NCBI GenBank assembly: GCA_910586925.1
Contig: CAJUKG010000013.1
Span: 1 to 48,788, forward strand
DNA length: 48,788 nucleotides
Direction: 5' to 3'
DNA from: an uncultured Christensenellaceae bacterium
GTDB taxonomy: Bacteria > Bacillota > Clostridia > Christensenellales > Pumilibacteraceae
Below the pieces are notes generated by a model. It was not told where the DNA came from, made no database searches, and worked only from the letters and a program-made list of their open reading frames with translations. Shown here in pieces: positions 15,487-24,950 of this stretch; the stretch's first letter is position 1; each line of letters opens with the position of its first letter. Made by a program: the position numbers and the translations under genes.

Positions 15487-18400
15487 TTATTCACCGTCAC
15501 CGAAGTCGGTAGCGTCGAAAACTATCTCGCCGCCGTCGATGGGTTGAGCGTCGAACCCACCCGCGTCGGGCTGCACGAAATCGCCGTCGGGATTGACGAA
15601 CTCGGCGTCCACCGCGTCAAACGGTGCGCCGCCTACGGGCACGTCGTTTGCAAACGGATTGACAGGCTGCGCGCTCTGGGCTTGAGCCGCCGCAAACGCC
15701 GCCTTCTTCGCCTCGAGTTCGGCTTTAAGCTCCGCAACGGTCTTTTTGCCGCCCTTCTTTTTCTTCTTCTTTTTATCGTTGCCGGGAATGGCGGTAGCCG
15801 CGCCTATATCGTCGTCTACGACAAGTCCGCCGTTCTCCTCCGTCCGCGATTTTTTCATTTCGCGGAACATTTTCGCATACTTGGGATCGTCCATCTTGAG
15901 CCGAGTCTTGACCATTTGCTCGCGGGTCGCAGTCGCGCCCTTGTTGTGCATACGGTCACGCATGCGGATAAGCTCTTGATTGCGTTTGATAATGGCGCGC
16001 TGTTGAGCGCGTTTCTTGAAGTAAATTATAAGTCTTACGATAAATATGATCGCAAGCACGCCGAACACGATGAGTGCCGAGTAGATCCAGATATTGCCGT
16101 AACCTATCGAATTCTCGTCCGACATGACGGGGAGCACGGTGAGAATACCGTCGACCGACACGGTGAACGTGATCATCATGTATGTGGTTACGTTATTGGC
16201 GGTACGCGTGACGGCGACTTCGAGTTCGCGGCTCTCGCCGTTGGGCGTGTTGTTGATGGGCGTAATGGATATCGCCTTGTCGTTCTGCACCTTGGCATAC
16301 GAGAAATACTTGGTGGTTTCGGTGTCGGACTTGATAATGACTATCGTGTACTCGTCCGAACCTTCCCTGCCGAGCTGATCGAGAAGATCTTTCGCCGTGA
16401 CGGTGACTACAGTTTCAAGCCCCATGCCCTGCGAGCTCATATTGATCTTGGTGCCCTCGATCTGACCGTTATGCGGATTGCGCACGTCGATATGAATATC
16501 TGTCGCTATGCGCACTTTGCCGGACATGATCGGGTAAACGGCTTCGATGATCGTGCCCGCGGGCAGATCTTCGTATTTTTCCGCGTTCTTGTCGCTCGTA
16601 AACCGCACGTGCATGTAATAAGTGGTCGAGGTGCTGTCCTTGGTACTCGTGCTCGCACGCACGCGGATATTGGGGTCGCTGGTACCGACGCCCTCGAATG
16701 CGATGCTGTCTATAAACGCCGGACCTTGAGCCATATCTATGCCCTCGCCGGGATTGAGCGTAAAGTACACCGCACCCTTTACGTCGTCGGTAATTATTCT
16801 GTAGTCGTCGATCTCGAAATACGGTTCATTATCCACCGAATTCGCCTTTTCAAGCTCGTTCTTGATAGATTCCACATACAACCGCTGATCGTCTACGACC
16901 GTGATAACGTCGTTGACGAGCGTTTTCGCCGCAATGTTCAATTTGACGGAGAACACTATGCTCTTATTGTAAAGCGTTGCGACAAATCTGACCGAACCGG
17001 ATCCCGAAGAAAGCGGGTTTACCGTGAACGATTTTTTATCGTCGCTCGGGATGACCGAGAAGAATCTCTTGTCCGCCGCTTTGGTATCCTCGGAAGTCGT
17101 TATGTTGGAAATGCGGACGAGATTGCGCAGCCGCTCGATCGAAGCATTGGTAAGATTCGCTCCACCGACGGTTACGAACGAAGTGGCATTGTAAATACTC
17201 GGATTTTCGCCCCTGCCCAAAATGTGGAACGTTTCGCTCTTTGTTATGAGATGCGGGTCGCTGTCGGGGTTATTTACGTCTACGCGCGAGAAAGTAAAGT
17301 CGCGGATATTGCCGAACACGAAATCGACGGTTATCTTCTCGTCGTAGATCCTGTTTTCCGCCGTGGAGTTCTCGGCTTCGAACGGCTTCGTATTGGTCGC
17401 ATTGGCAAACCTCTGCATCGTCAAAGTGAGATGTATCGGGAGCGTAGTCGTAGGCGTGACGGTAAGCGTCGTGCCCGAGAGAACGACGGGCTGTTTGCCG
17501 TAGCCCGTTTGGTCCACGAACTGTTTGTTGAATTCCGCGAACTTTTCGGGATCGACGGAGTTTTCGTAGGTGAATTGAATGTTGCCGTTTATATTTTTGA
17601 AATAATCGGATAATTTGACTGTAACCGACTCGCCCACTACTATGGGATCGGCGTACGTCACTTCGAAATGATTATCGTATACTTCGGAATCGTGATTGCC
17701 GGTATAAATATTATTGCCGCTCACGCCCTTGTTGACGCGCAGCGTAGGCGCGGAATACACCGCCACAAGCCCGTCGTTACCGTTCATTGTGGGAACAGCT
17801 ACCGAAACCTTACCGAAGTTGCCGTCAAACTTATCGTTCTCGCCATATCCGACGGAGTAGTCGCCGTAATAAGTAGTGAGCTTGATATTGGCAGATGCGT
17901 GACTCGCCTCGTATATCGTGTTGTACGACGATACCGTACTGTCGGTGTAAATTATGGTGCCCGTGGTGCCCGTACCCTCGAACTGCATTACCTGATACGA
18001 GAAAGAAAGCAACAGTTTGCCGCCTTCGCCGAGCACGAGCTTGATATCGAACAAACCGTATGTGTTATCGAACTCCGCAACGAGCTTTTTACGCAAATCG
18101 TCGAGCTGCTGCACGGCGGTTTTGCCGTCCGCTATATCGGTAAGAACGATACCCGTGTCCAAATCGTTCACGGTTATATCCCTGATCTTGCCTTTCACTG
18201 CGTCGATATACTGACCTGTGATCAACTCCGCATAGCGATTGTCTGCCACAATACGGTCGGCGTCGCGATCGGAGAACACCCACTGATATTCGTTGTTATA
18301 CTTCGCCGCGGCGTCGCTTCCGAGATAATATTCGAGATCGCCCGCGTCTATCTTGGAACTTGCGGGGAAACCGTCGTCCGCATCGTCGAGCTTTTCCAAC

Positions 18401-21222
18401 AGCTTATCCCAAACCGTTTTATTAACGCCGCCGGTCGGTCGCTCTACTACCGTATTCTTATTGACGTTCAAATGCGTAAGTAGTTTGTCGATACCTTCGG
18501 TCACGTTCTGAACGGCAATCGAATAGAACTTGTTGTATTCGTTATTCGGGTCGAGCAGCGGGATATTCGATTTACCGCCGTTTTTGCTGTCGTACGCATT
18601 GTACACGCAAACGGTGGGGGTATCGGCTACCTTGAAATCGAACCGACATTTTTTATAGTCGTAATAAACGGCTTTGTCGAAATCGGAACTTGCATCGGTA
18701 AAATTGGCGGCATAGCTGTAACGCGCAATATAAAATTCGACTGTTATGGTATATCCGCGCGAAGATTGATTGGGCGTAATTTTAATTCCCAAGCCGTTTG
18801 CGTCGTGCACGACCTCGAAATCAAACATATTCTGTTGCTGTTTATCCGTCATGTAAACAGGCTCTGCCGAAGCACTCGGCTTGTAAGAGAATTTCGGCGC
18901 GAAAGATATATCGCGCTCTTTCTCGAATTCGGGACTGATAAACCGCTTCGCGTCGTCGCCCGTATACTTGTTGTCCGTGGTTTTAACGCCCAAAATACGG
19001 TATACGTCGCCTATATCGTTCTTCGATACAAACGGAGTAAAGCCGTCGATATTTTGACTGCTGCCGTGCTTGTATGTGACGTTACCGTTTGTGTCGGGCT
19101 CGGTCGCTTCGGGATCGTGTTTTACTTCCGTCGTGTCCCAAACATAGAGAGTCGCCGAACCGAGATGAGGGTCTATTTTCTCTTTAGAGGAGCTGACCGA
19201 CGGCGCGAATTCTATATAGTTGGTGCTGTCGACCGCCCAATTTTCCACGGCTACGGCCGCACCCGACTCGTTTAATTTGACGAATTTGTCGTAATAATGC
19301 TGAACGTACGTCGTACCGTCCAAATAAACGCGCACGAGCTTGCCTATTTCGGTCACGGCAAACAGATTGTTTCCGTAACCCGAATAAACCGCAATGTATT
19401 TATTGCCGTCCGCTACCGCGGTGCCGCCGCCGTATACGAGCGGTTCGGGCGTGTGTTTGCCGTCGGCGTTGCTCCACACAAAGAGCTTGCCGTTTTCGTC
19501 CACGGCACCCGTAATGAACTTTCGGTCATTCTTTACGGCATCGCTGAAGCCTGTAACGCTACCGCCTTCACCTGTGGCGAAAGTCACGCCGATTATTGTC
19601 TTGTTATCATCCAAATAATTATGGAACGCTTTTTCGTTTGCGGAAAGCTGTTTGCCCGCCGCGACCGACACGAACCTGCCCGCACCAGATACAATAAGCT
19701 CGTCAGGCGTTTGTTTATAATAGTTGCCCGCGGCGGGATCGTTTCCGAGCTGACCGTAAGTATTGTCGCCCCACACGTAAAGTTTGCCGCCCGTTGCCGT
19801 ACTGCCCGAGCCTACAAGCGGCGTTAAACCGTAACCGACGTCGTTGCCGAGCGATACGCCGAACTGTTCCGCGCCGTACTTGATTACCGTTGTTCCGCTG
19901 ACCTCTTCCGTTGCGACCTCTTGACCGTGCGCGTTCTTGACTGCCACGGTACGCGTATTTGCGAAATTAACTGTCGGCACGTCGCCGTAATATTTAGCCA
20001 AATCGACACCGGAAACCTCTACAGTACCGGTAGAAGTAATGCCTTGCCCGCCGAGAATACCGCCGGCTATCGTAAAAGGACTGCCCGTCGTATCCGCTTG
20101 AGTATATGCAATATCGGACGTAGCCGAACTGTTGAGTGTTTTAATTACACCCGAATTATATTGCGAAGTCAAGAAATTTCTGCCGCGCAGTTTCAAAGAT
20201 AAACTGCTGCTGGCCGCACCCAAGAGGTATCCGACGTTATAACCGCCGGCAACGGCGTTGAGCATCACCGTATCATCGCCGCCGCCTATAGTTTTTAATG
20301 CTATGGCTTTTCTTTTTTGAACGCCGCCTTCCAAATCATTAGATGTGTCATAAGTATATTTGGTCGAACTGTGAGCTTGAACGGTATTGACCGTCGAATA
20401 CATCAACGAACCCCAAACATACGAGAACGCATAGACATGCGAATCTCCGCCTGCCTTATACGTTGCCGTAGCCGTAAGAACGTAATTATATTCGCCCGCC
20501 GCTATATCGAAGTCGGAAAAACTCTGACCGGATATTTTGCGCATATAATTCATGGCGTCGACACTACCGCCGTATGTATAATAGTTATAATCTATTATAT
20601 CCGGTCTGTACCAGGGCAAACTCGAACTGCGCCCGTAATAATCCGCGGGAAGCGCGTTGTCGGGAATACGCAACAACAGGTAGCGCGGTTTTGCGTTTTG
20701 ATCGCTTATAAATACATTCTCTATAGAATGATCGTCTTTGCCCCATGTATATATATATCCCGCATCGGTAAGAAAAGCCGCCGTAGTGCGGGTCGCTACT
20801 ATCTTCTTTATGCTATCGTTGCTTTTTGAATAATACGCATTTTTATCTGCCGCCTGCGCGGTCTCGCTTTGTCCCGGACCCATTACAAAGTATACGGGTA
20901 TTTGAGTGGGGGTTACGGTATAGTATTCGCCGAGCGTAGTCGCCGAAGTGCCTTTATTGCTGTCGCTTTCGTCAAGCAAACTCCAGCCGTAAAGATCGCC
21001 GTCGGCGGTCAAACCTATTGCGAAGTCCTCGCCCGCCGCGACCTGCACGAAGCGCGGACCGTTCTTGGCTCGTTCGGATTCGTCGGCGACCGCCAAACGA
21101 TCCGTCGTAAGCAATAACGACGAAAGTCCAAACGAAAACAAAGCGCATAAAATAAGTATGGCGCAAATCACAACCGACAGTGTACGCGATTTCAAATTAT
21201 TCGATTGTTTTGTCGATTTCAT
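15487..21222 (-). CDS. Giant RCC1-repeat single-pass surface protein (1911 aa)
   Basis: Residues about 14-37 form a signal or anchor segment. RCC1/ATS1-like propeller blades follow: FVQVAAGEDFAIGLTADGDLYGW near residue 45, a second blade with GYIYTWGKDD, KLYVWGDNTYGQLGND near 478, and GKLFVWSNADG near 577. Residues about 700-1690 are beta-rich, probably Ig-like, and not assigned. A membrane segment (about 1711-1735) is followed by a cytoplasmic tail of 175 residues with basic helices, a run of seven Lys near 1815 and an acidic Gly-rich end. RCC1 propellers usually bind proteins; in bacteria many are surface-exposed. Start: ATG at 21222, with a weak AAGGG site 13 bases upstream. The stop is 13 bases before the next giant gene. 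The same topology as its neighbour (large outside part, one membrane pass, cytoplasmic tail) suggests a joint complex. Confidence 0.87.
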   Translation of the reverse strand: MKSTKQSNNLKSRTLSVVICAILILCALFSFGLSSLLLTTDRLAVADESERAKNGPRFVQVAAGEDFAIGLTADGDLYGWSLLDESDSNKGTSATTLGEYYTVTPTQIPVYFVMGPGQSETAQAADKNAYYSKSNDSIKKIVATRTTAAFLTDAGYIYTWGKDDHSIENVFISDQNAKPRYLLLRIPDNALPADYYGRSSSLPWYRPDIIDYNYYTYGGSVDAMNYMRKISGQSFSDFDIAAGEYNYVLTATATYKAGGDSHVYAFSYVWGSLMYSTVNTVQAHSSTKYTYDTSNDLEGGVQKRKAIALKTIGGGDDTVMLNAVAGGYNVGYLLGAASSSLSLKLRGRNFLTSQYNSGVIKTLNSSATSDIAYTQADTTGSPFTIAGGILGGQGITSTGTVEVSGVDLAKYYGDVPTVNFANTRTVAVKNAHGQEVATEEVSGTTVIKYGAEQFGVSLGNDVGYGLTPLVGSGSTATGGKLYVWGDNTYGQLGNDPAAGNYYKQTPDELIVSGAGRFVSVAAGKQLSANEKAFHNYLDDNKTIIGVTFATGEGGSVTGFSDAVKNDRKFITGAVDENGKLFVWSNADGKHTPEPLVYGGGTAVADGNKYIAVYSGYGNNLFAVTEIGKLVRVYLDGTTYVQHYYDKFVKLNESGAAVAVENWAVDSTNYIEFAPSVSSSKEKIDPHLGSATLYVWDTTEVKHDPEATEPDTNGNVTYKHGSSQNIDGFTPFVSKNDIGDVYRILGVKTTDNKYTGDDAKRFISPEFEKERDISFAPKFSYKPSASAEPVYMTDKQQQNMFDFEVVHDANGLGIKITPNQSSRGYTITVEFYIARYSYAANFTDASSDFDKAVYYDYKKCRFDFKVADTPTVCVYNAYDSKNGGKSNIPLLDPNNEYNKFYSIAVQNVTEGIDKLLTHLNVNKNTVVERPTGGVNKTVWDKLLEKLDDADDGFPASSKIDAGDLEYYLGSDAAAKYNNEYQWVFSDRDADRIVADNRYAELITGQYIDAVKGKIRDITVNDLDTGIVLTDIADGKTAVQQLDDLRKKLVAEFDNTYGLFDIKLVLGEGGKLLLSFSYQVMQFEGTGTTGTIIYTDSTVSSYNTIYEASHASANIKLTTYYGDYSVGYGENDKFDGNFGKVSVAVPTMNGNDGLVAVYSAPTLRVNKGVSGNNIYTGNHDSEVYDNHFEVTYADPIVVGESVTVKLSDYFKNINGNIQFTYENSVDPEKFAEFNKQFVDQTGYGKQPVVLSGTTLTVTPTTTLPIHLTLTMQRFANATNTKPFEAENSTAENRIYDEKITVDFVFGNIRDFTFSRVDVNNPDSDPHLITKSETFHILGRGENPSIYNATSFVTVGGANLTNASIERLRNLVRISNITTSEDTKAADKRFFSVIPSDDKKSFTVNPLSSGSGSVRFVATLYNKSIVFSVKLNIAAKTLVNDVITVVDDQRLYVESIKNELEKANSVDNEPYFEIDDYRIITDDVKGAVYFTLNPGEGIDMAQGPAFIDSIAFEGVGTSDPNIRVRASTSTKDSTSTTYYMHVRFTSDKNAEKYEDLPAGTIIEAVYPIMSGKVRIATDIHIDVRNPHNGQIEGTKINMSSQGMGLETVVTVTAKDLLDQLGREGSDEYTIVIIKSDTETTKYFSYAKVQNDKAISITPINNTPNGESRELEVAVTRTANNVTTYMMITFTVSVDGILTVLPVMSDENSIGYGNIWIYSALIVFGVLAIIFIVRLIIYFKKRAQQRAIIKRNQELIRMRDRMHNKGATATREQMVKTRLKMDDPKYAKMFREMKKSRTEENGGLVVDDDIGAATAIPGNDKKKKKKKGGKKTVAELKAELEAKKAAFAAAQAQSAQPVNPFANDVPVGGAPFDAVDAEFVNPDGDFVQPDAGGFDAQPIDGGEIVFDATDFGDGE

Positions 21223-21314
21223 AGCTGATCGTCAACCCTTCTTTGTGTGTGTTTTGGGAAAATTATACGGACCGACGCCGAATATGTATACTATTCGACA
21301 TTATCCATTTAACA

Positions 21315-21343
21315 ATTATAATACATTTTGTTCCGAATGTCAA
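21315..21343 (-). promoter_or_regulatory. Perfect sigma-70-type promoter of the giant-protein operon
   Basis: TTGACA (343-338), a 17-base spacer, TATAAT (320-315). All twelve positions match consensus with optimal spacing, which implies strong constitutive transcription of the three giant genes. The leader to the ATG at 21222 is about 85-90 bases. Confidence 0.88.
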
Positions 21344-21417
21344 TATAAACCGCCCAAAAAAAATGCAATTTTTTAAGCTATATTCATAGTTTATTCATAT
21401 ATTTGCTCGCTTATAAA

Positions 21418-21440
21418 GATAAAAACGGCAATTTTGCCGA
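21418..21440 (-). terminator. Terminator after the paired membrane-protein genes
   Basis: CGGCA, loop AAAT, TGCCG, then TTTTTATCTTT on the minus strand. It lies about 100 bases after the stop at 21543 and separates the membrane-protein pair from the giant operon. Confidence 0.7.
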
Positions 21441-21542
21441 AATTCGAGTTTTTTTGCCTATTTTCGGTTTATTTTTATTTTCCGCCGTTATTTCGATTTT
21501 TATATGCAAAATTCCGAAATTAGGGATTTTTTCGCAAAATTT

Positions 21543-22448
21543 TTATTGCAGTGCGTTTTCGGTCGGCGGCGTGAACACCGCATTGTCTATATAATACCGC
21601 TTGCCCGTCTTGTTGTAATACAGCGTGATATTTAGATACCCTATCGCCGCGTCGATAAACGGCAGCGCGACTATAAGCCCCACGCCGAGCGTGAACAGAG
21701 TGACGAACACGGCGCACGAAAAAAGCAACAGCATCGTAACGAAATACGACGAAAACACCGAGCCGAACCGCTTGAAGAATATTTTCACCGACCGAGCAAA
21801 CCCCTTGACTACGCCGTAGCCCTCAGCCACGCTCGGTGCCCAGCACGCGAGCATTGCGCACCTGAACGACACAAAAAGTATTATAACGAGTATCACCGCG
21901 AACGGCAACGCCACATTAAAACCTATAAGTTGACTCAAGCCGAACACCGCAAGCCCCATCACGCCGTCGAAAAGTATCGTTATCGGCATTTTCATCAGCG
22001 TATAACGCACCGACACCGACAGCGTTGAGAAGAATTTACCGCCGAGCCCGTAATCGGCGTTGCACGAAAGCCGTCCGTCGAGCACCGTCGCGAGCGGGAT
22101 CTCGTACAGTCCGAAGAAGAATCTGAACGCCACGACGAGTACGAAAATGACGAACGTCATTGTGAGCGATACTATGCGGTTGTTGTTTATAAACACCCCC
22201 GCTACCGAATTGTACGCGCCGTACAACCCGTCGATAAAGCCGTTCCAACCGCCGTCGTTGAACAACGCCGAAAATGCCGACGAAACTTGCGCAAATACTT
22301 CCGCCTCCTCGAATGCGTCGAGTATGGGAAGTATGAACGGCAAACTCAAGCCCACCAATATCGCCGCGCATATAACAAGATACAGCAGTATCGACCACAC
22401 TATCCCGAAATGCGACACGAGGTTTTTGAACGCGTTCTTAAACGACAT
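21543..22448 (-). CDS. Polytopic membrane protein (301 aa), partner of upstream gene
   Basis: Five or six hydrophobic segments are visible: VWSILLYLVICAAILVGLSL near residue 20, IVSLTMTFVIFVLVVAFRF near 100, a pair around FDGVMGLAVFG and VALPFAVILVIILFVSF, and the last around FVTMLLLFSCAVFVTLFTLG. The layout is like YciC/DUF975-type integral membrane proteins, but I do not recognise the family with confidence. Start: ATG at 22448, five bases after GGAGGG; the frame is open further upstream, but only as an out-of-frame shadow of the preceding gene. It overlaps that gene by 11 bases, so translation is probably coupled. The two resemble each other in topology and may form a heteromeric complex. 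No transporter or enzyme motif is visible. Confidence 0.75.
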   Translation of the reverse strand: MSFKNAFKNLVSHFGIVWSILLYLVICAAILVGLSLPFILPILDAFEEAEVFAQVSSAFSALFNDGGWNGFIDGLYGAYNSVAGVFINNNRIVSLTMTFVIFVLVVAFRFFFGLYEIPLATVLDGRLSCNADYGLGGKFFSTLSVSVRYTLMKMPITILFDGVMGLAVFGLSQLIGFNVALPFAVILVIILFVSFRCAMLACWAPSVAEGYGVVKGFARSVKIFFKRFGSVFSSYFVTMLLLFSCAVFVTLFTLGVGLIVALPFIDAAIGYLNITLYYNKTGKRYYIDNAVFTPPTENALQ

Positions 22449-23583
22449 GTTCACCCTCCTCCGCGGCAATGGCTTCGTCGGCATCTGCTTTGCTTTTCTG
22501 TTCTTCCTCTGCGGCTTTATGCGCACGCGGACTTTCATTTCCCGCATCCGCCGTCCGTTTTTCGGATCTCGGTTTTTGTTTGCGTTCTTTCTGCTGTGTT
22601 TGCTTTTTTTGCGTTTTGGACGACTTCGGCGGCTTTTGCCTGTTTTCGGTTTCCGATTCGTCCGTCGGCGCATCATCGGGCTGTTTTATTTCCGATTTTT
22701 TGTTCTCTTTCTTCTGCTCGGAGGCGTTCGATGCGTCATGCTTTTTGGGAATGACGGGAAGCGGCATGTCGTAATACGGTTTGAGATCGCGGCGGTCGAG
22801 TTCGCTTATCGTATAGAACGCGACCATGGTATACACCGTCGCATAGGCGTTTGTGAACAGGAAAATAACGAATGACGTCGTTATGGAAATAGCCGAGTGA
22901 GCTTGCAACAGTCCGACGAGGAGCTGTAATCCCGCGCACAGCAACAGCGGCAAAAACAACCCGACGAAAACGTGTTTCCCCGCCAGCAATTTGTACGACA
23001 TAGCCGCCGCGTCGCGGAATTTATAACCGTAGACTATCATTATCGGTGCCCAAAACAGCACAGGTGTTATTATGAGCACGTGCAATACGAACATTCCCAC
23101 CGTTATTACGGATATTACGGCGAGCGTCACCCCTGCCGGAAAACCCATTCCCCCGCAACACGCCTGCACGAGCATGACGAGTCCGAACAGCAGAAACCGC
23201 CACAGTATCGAAAACACGCTCATGACAGCCACGCCTATCGCTATCGGCGCAACGGTATTATTTATATGCCGAAGCGGCGACCGCACCGTCAATCGCCCCG
23301 TCCGAAAATGCATGTCCACTGCGGCTATCACTATCGCCGCGCCGAGGATCTGGAACGCCGCGATCAACACCACGGGCCACACGAACGTCCACGAATCGCC
23401 GAACAGTATGCCGAACGTTTCCGACGCCGAACGGTACGGGTTATAATCGAAAGCCGCGACGCACGACACTTCCCAATACGGGGTGGACAAAAAACACGCC
23501 AGCACCGCAGGTATGACCATTGCCACGAGCGGAAGCCAAAAACTTTTTTTGAGGTATGAGAATGTCTGTGCGAGGTATTTCAC
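22438..23583 (-). CDS. Polytopic membrane protein with charged tail (381 aa), probable leaderless GTG start
   Basis: About six membrane segments occupy the first 250 residues (for example LVAMVIPAVLACFL near 20, VWPVVLIAAFQILGAAIVIAA and the pair around VTLAVISVITVGMFVLHVLIITPVLFW). The last 130 residues are hydrophilic, Lys/Glu/Gln-rich and probably disordered in the cytoplasm. Family not recognised; the membrane part resembles its downstream neighbour. The frame is open to 23610, but the promoter -10 box lies inside that stretch. The start is therefore the GTG at 23583 (protein begins MKYLAQTFSYLKK). The -10 box ends six bases before this GTG and there is no ribosome site, so the transcript should start at or next to the GTG. 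It forms a two-gene unit with the next gene. Confidence 0.75.
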   Translation of the reverse strand: MKYLAQTFSYLKKSFWLPLVAMVIPAVLACFLSTPYWEVSCVAAFDYNPYRSASETFGILFGDSWTFVWPVVLIAAFQILGAAIVIAAVDMHFRTGRLTVRSPLRHINNTVAPIAIGVAVMSVFSILWRFLLFGLVMLVQACCGGMGFPAGVTLAVISVITVGMFVLHVLIITPVLFWAPIMIVYGYKFRDAAAMSYKLLAGKHVFVGLFLPLLLCAGLQLLVGLLQAHSAISITTSFVIFLFTNAYATVYTMVAFYTISELDRRDLKPYYDMPLPVIPKKHDASNASEQKKENKKSEIKQPDDAPTDESETENRQKPPKSSKTQKKQTQQKERKQKPRSEKRTADAGNESPRAHKAAEEEQKSKADADEAIAAEEGEHVV

Positions 23584-23589
23584 GTAACT

Positions 23590-23618
23590 ATTATACCGCG
23601 TCCGCGACAAAAAGGCAA
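23590..23618 (-). promoter_or_regulatory. Promoter abutting a GTG start (leaderless)
   Basis: TTGCCT (618-613), a 17-base spacer, TATAAT (595-590). The GTG at 23583-23581 begins exactly seven bases after the -10 box, where transcription normally begins. Confidence 0.7.
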
Positions 23619-23660
23619 CAATAACAATTAAAAATTAACAATTAAAAATTAATAATTTCG
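23617..23660 (+). repeat. AT-rich dispersed repeat, copy 2
   Basis: ACAATTAAAAATTAAC-type units, related to the copies at 1577 and 43517 but on the opposite strand. It lies between the ftsW stop and the next promoter, and its edge touches that promoter's -35 box. Confidence 0.65.
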
Positions 23661-23690
23661 GGTAATTTATAAAGCGGCGTACCGCGAGCG

Positions 23691-24935
23691 TCACACCCTG
23701 CGAACGCGCGAACGGCTTTTCCGCCTTTTTTCGGGTTTCGGTTTGACCGCGGCGGTTTTCCTGCCTATCCGCGACGGTTTTACGAATGCGAGCGCGCTGC
23801 TTCTGTGACTGCGCCGCGCGACCGAGTTTATGACGCCGATACTCGACATGAAAACGATGAGTCCCGAACTGCCGCTGCTTATAAACGGGAGCGGCAGTCC
23901 CGTCGGCGGTATACTGCCGGTCACGACCGCTATGTTTACCATTACCTGTATCGCTATTATCGCCGCAATGCCCGAGCACAAAAGCGAGCCGAATCTGTCC
24001 GATGCGCATTGCGCCGTTTTCAGTGCGCGGCGGATTATGAACACGTACACGCACATGACGACCGCGCACCCGAACAGCCCGAGTTCTTCTCCGATCACGC
24101 TGAATATAAAATCGCTCTCCGCAAACGGCAGGAACAGATATTTTTGCCGCGAGTTGAAAAGTCCCACGCCGAACAGTCCGCCCGCGCCCAATCCGTAATA
24201 CGATTGTATAAGCTGATACCCTTCTTCGAGCGGACTGCTCCAGGGATCGACGAACGCCATGAGCCGTGCGAACCTGTACGGCTCGACGAGTATAAGCACC
24301 ACCGCCGCCGCGACGAGCGGCAATATTATAAACAGCAAGTGCTTTATCCTCGCCCCGCCGAGGAACAGCATTACTATCATGAGCATCGCCATGCAGATCG
24401 TCACCGACATGTTCGGCTCGAGTATTATGAGCAGACATATCGCGCCGCCCACCGCTATGATCGGCAGTATGCCTTTGAAAGTCGTTATCTTGTCCGCGCG
24501 GCTGCCTATATATCCAGCCGCGAACACTATGAACCCGAATTTGGAGATCTCGCTCGCCTGTATCGTGAAAAACGGCAGATTTATCCACCGCCGCGCGCCG
24601 TAATTTGTTATTCCCACGCCGGGGATAAAAACTATCGCGAGCAGTACCAAACTCACCGCGAGTATTACGTACCGCAGTTTGTACAGCACGTGATAGTCTA
24701 TCCGCGAAAACAGAAACATCGCGGCAAGCCCCAATCCCGCGCCCGTCAGTTGCTTTATCACATAATAAAACTCGTTGCCGTATATACGCGACGCGGTATA
24801 CGATCCCGCCGAATATACCATGAGCACGCCGAACGCCACGAGCGCGATCACCGCCGCCGTCATCGGTATATCCGATTTGCCGAGCGAATTGTCCGCGCTT
24901 GTCCGTATGTTTTCAGGTCGAATTTTTCTTTTCAT
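23691..24935 (-). CDS. ftsW: FtsW/SpoVE-type peptidoglycan glycosyltransferase (SEDS)
   Basis: A 414-residue multi-pass SEDS protein that polymerises lipid II, working with a class B PBP. About ten membrane segments are visible. Family marks include GARRWINLPFFTIQASEISKFG, the loop FLPFAESDFIFSVIGEELG with the conserved Glu/Asp region, and GSIPPTGLPLPFISSGSSGL near the C-terminus. The last 30 residues are basic (KPKPEKRRKSRSRVRR). It is last in PBP-murE-mraY-murD-ftsW, starting 15 bases after murD behind a GGGGG site. Whether it serves division (FtsW) or sporulation (SpoVE) cannot be told from the sequence; being next to a SpoVD/FtsI-type PBP fits either. No murG follows, unlike most dcw clusters. 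Confidence 0.93.
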   Translation of the reverse strand: MKRKIRPENIRTSADNSLGKSDIPMTAAVIALVAFGVLMVYSAGSYTASRIYGNEFYYVIKQLTGAGLGLAAMFLFSRIDYHVLYKLRYVILAVSLVLLAIVFIPGVGITNYGARRWINLPFFTIQASEISKFGFIVFAAGYIGSRADKITTFKGILPIIAVGGAICLLIILEPNMSVTICMAMLMIVMLFLGGARIKHLLFIILPLVAAAVVLILVEPYRFARLMAFVDPWSSPLEEGYQLIQSYYGLGAGGLFGVGLFNSRQKYLFLPFAESDFIFSVIGEELGLFGCAVVMCVYVFIIRRALKTAQCASDRFGSLLCSGIAAIIAIQVMVNIAVVTGSIPPTGLPLPFISSGSSGLIVFMSSIGVINSVARRSHRSSALAFVKPSRIGRKTAAVKPKPEKRRKSRSRVRRV

Positions 24936-24950
24936 GCCGCGCCCCCGAAT

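Larger units (their letters stand above)
21223..21542. other. Intergenic region, 320 bases
   Basis: From right to left it holds about 100 AT-rich bases after the stop codon at 21543, a terminator hairpin (21418-21440), the promoter of the giant operon (21315-21343) and a 5' leader of about 90 bases. That leader contains a 6-bp hairpin (CGAATA/TATTCG, 21279-21297). No coding sequence is evident. Confidence 0.7.

Noticed and set aside
11352..17613. Long plus-strand open frames (for example 11352-14333 and 15061-17613)
   Set aside because: They lie antisense to the giant genes, have low-complexity Arg/Phe/Val-rich translations without domains or ribosome sites, and arise from the codon bias of the minus strand.
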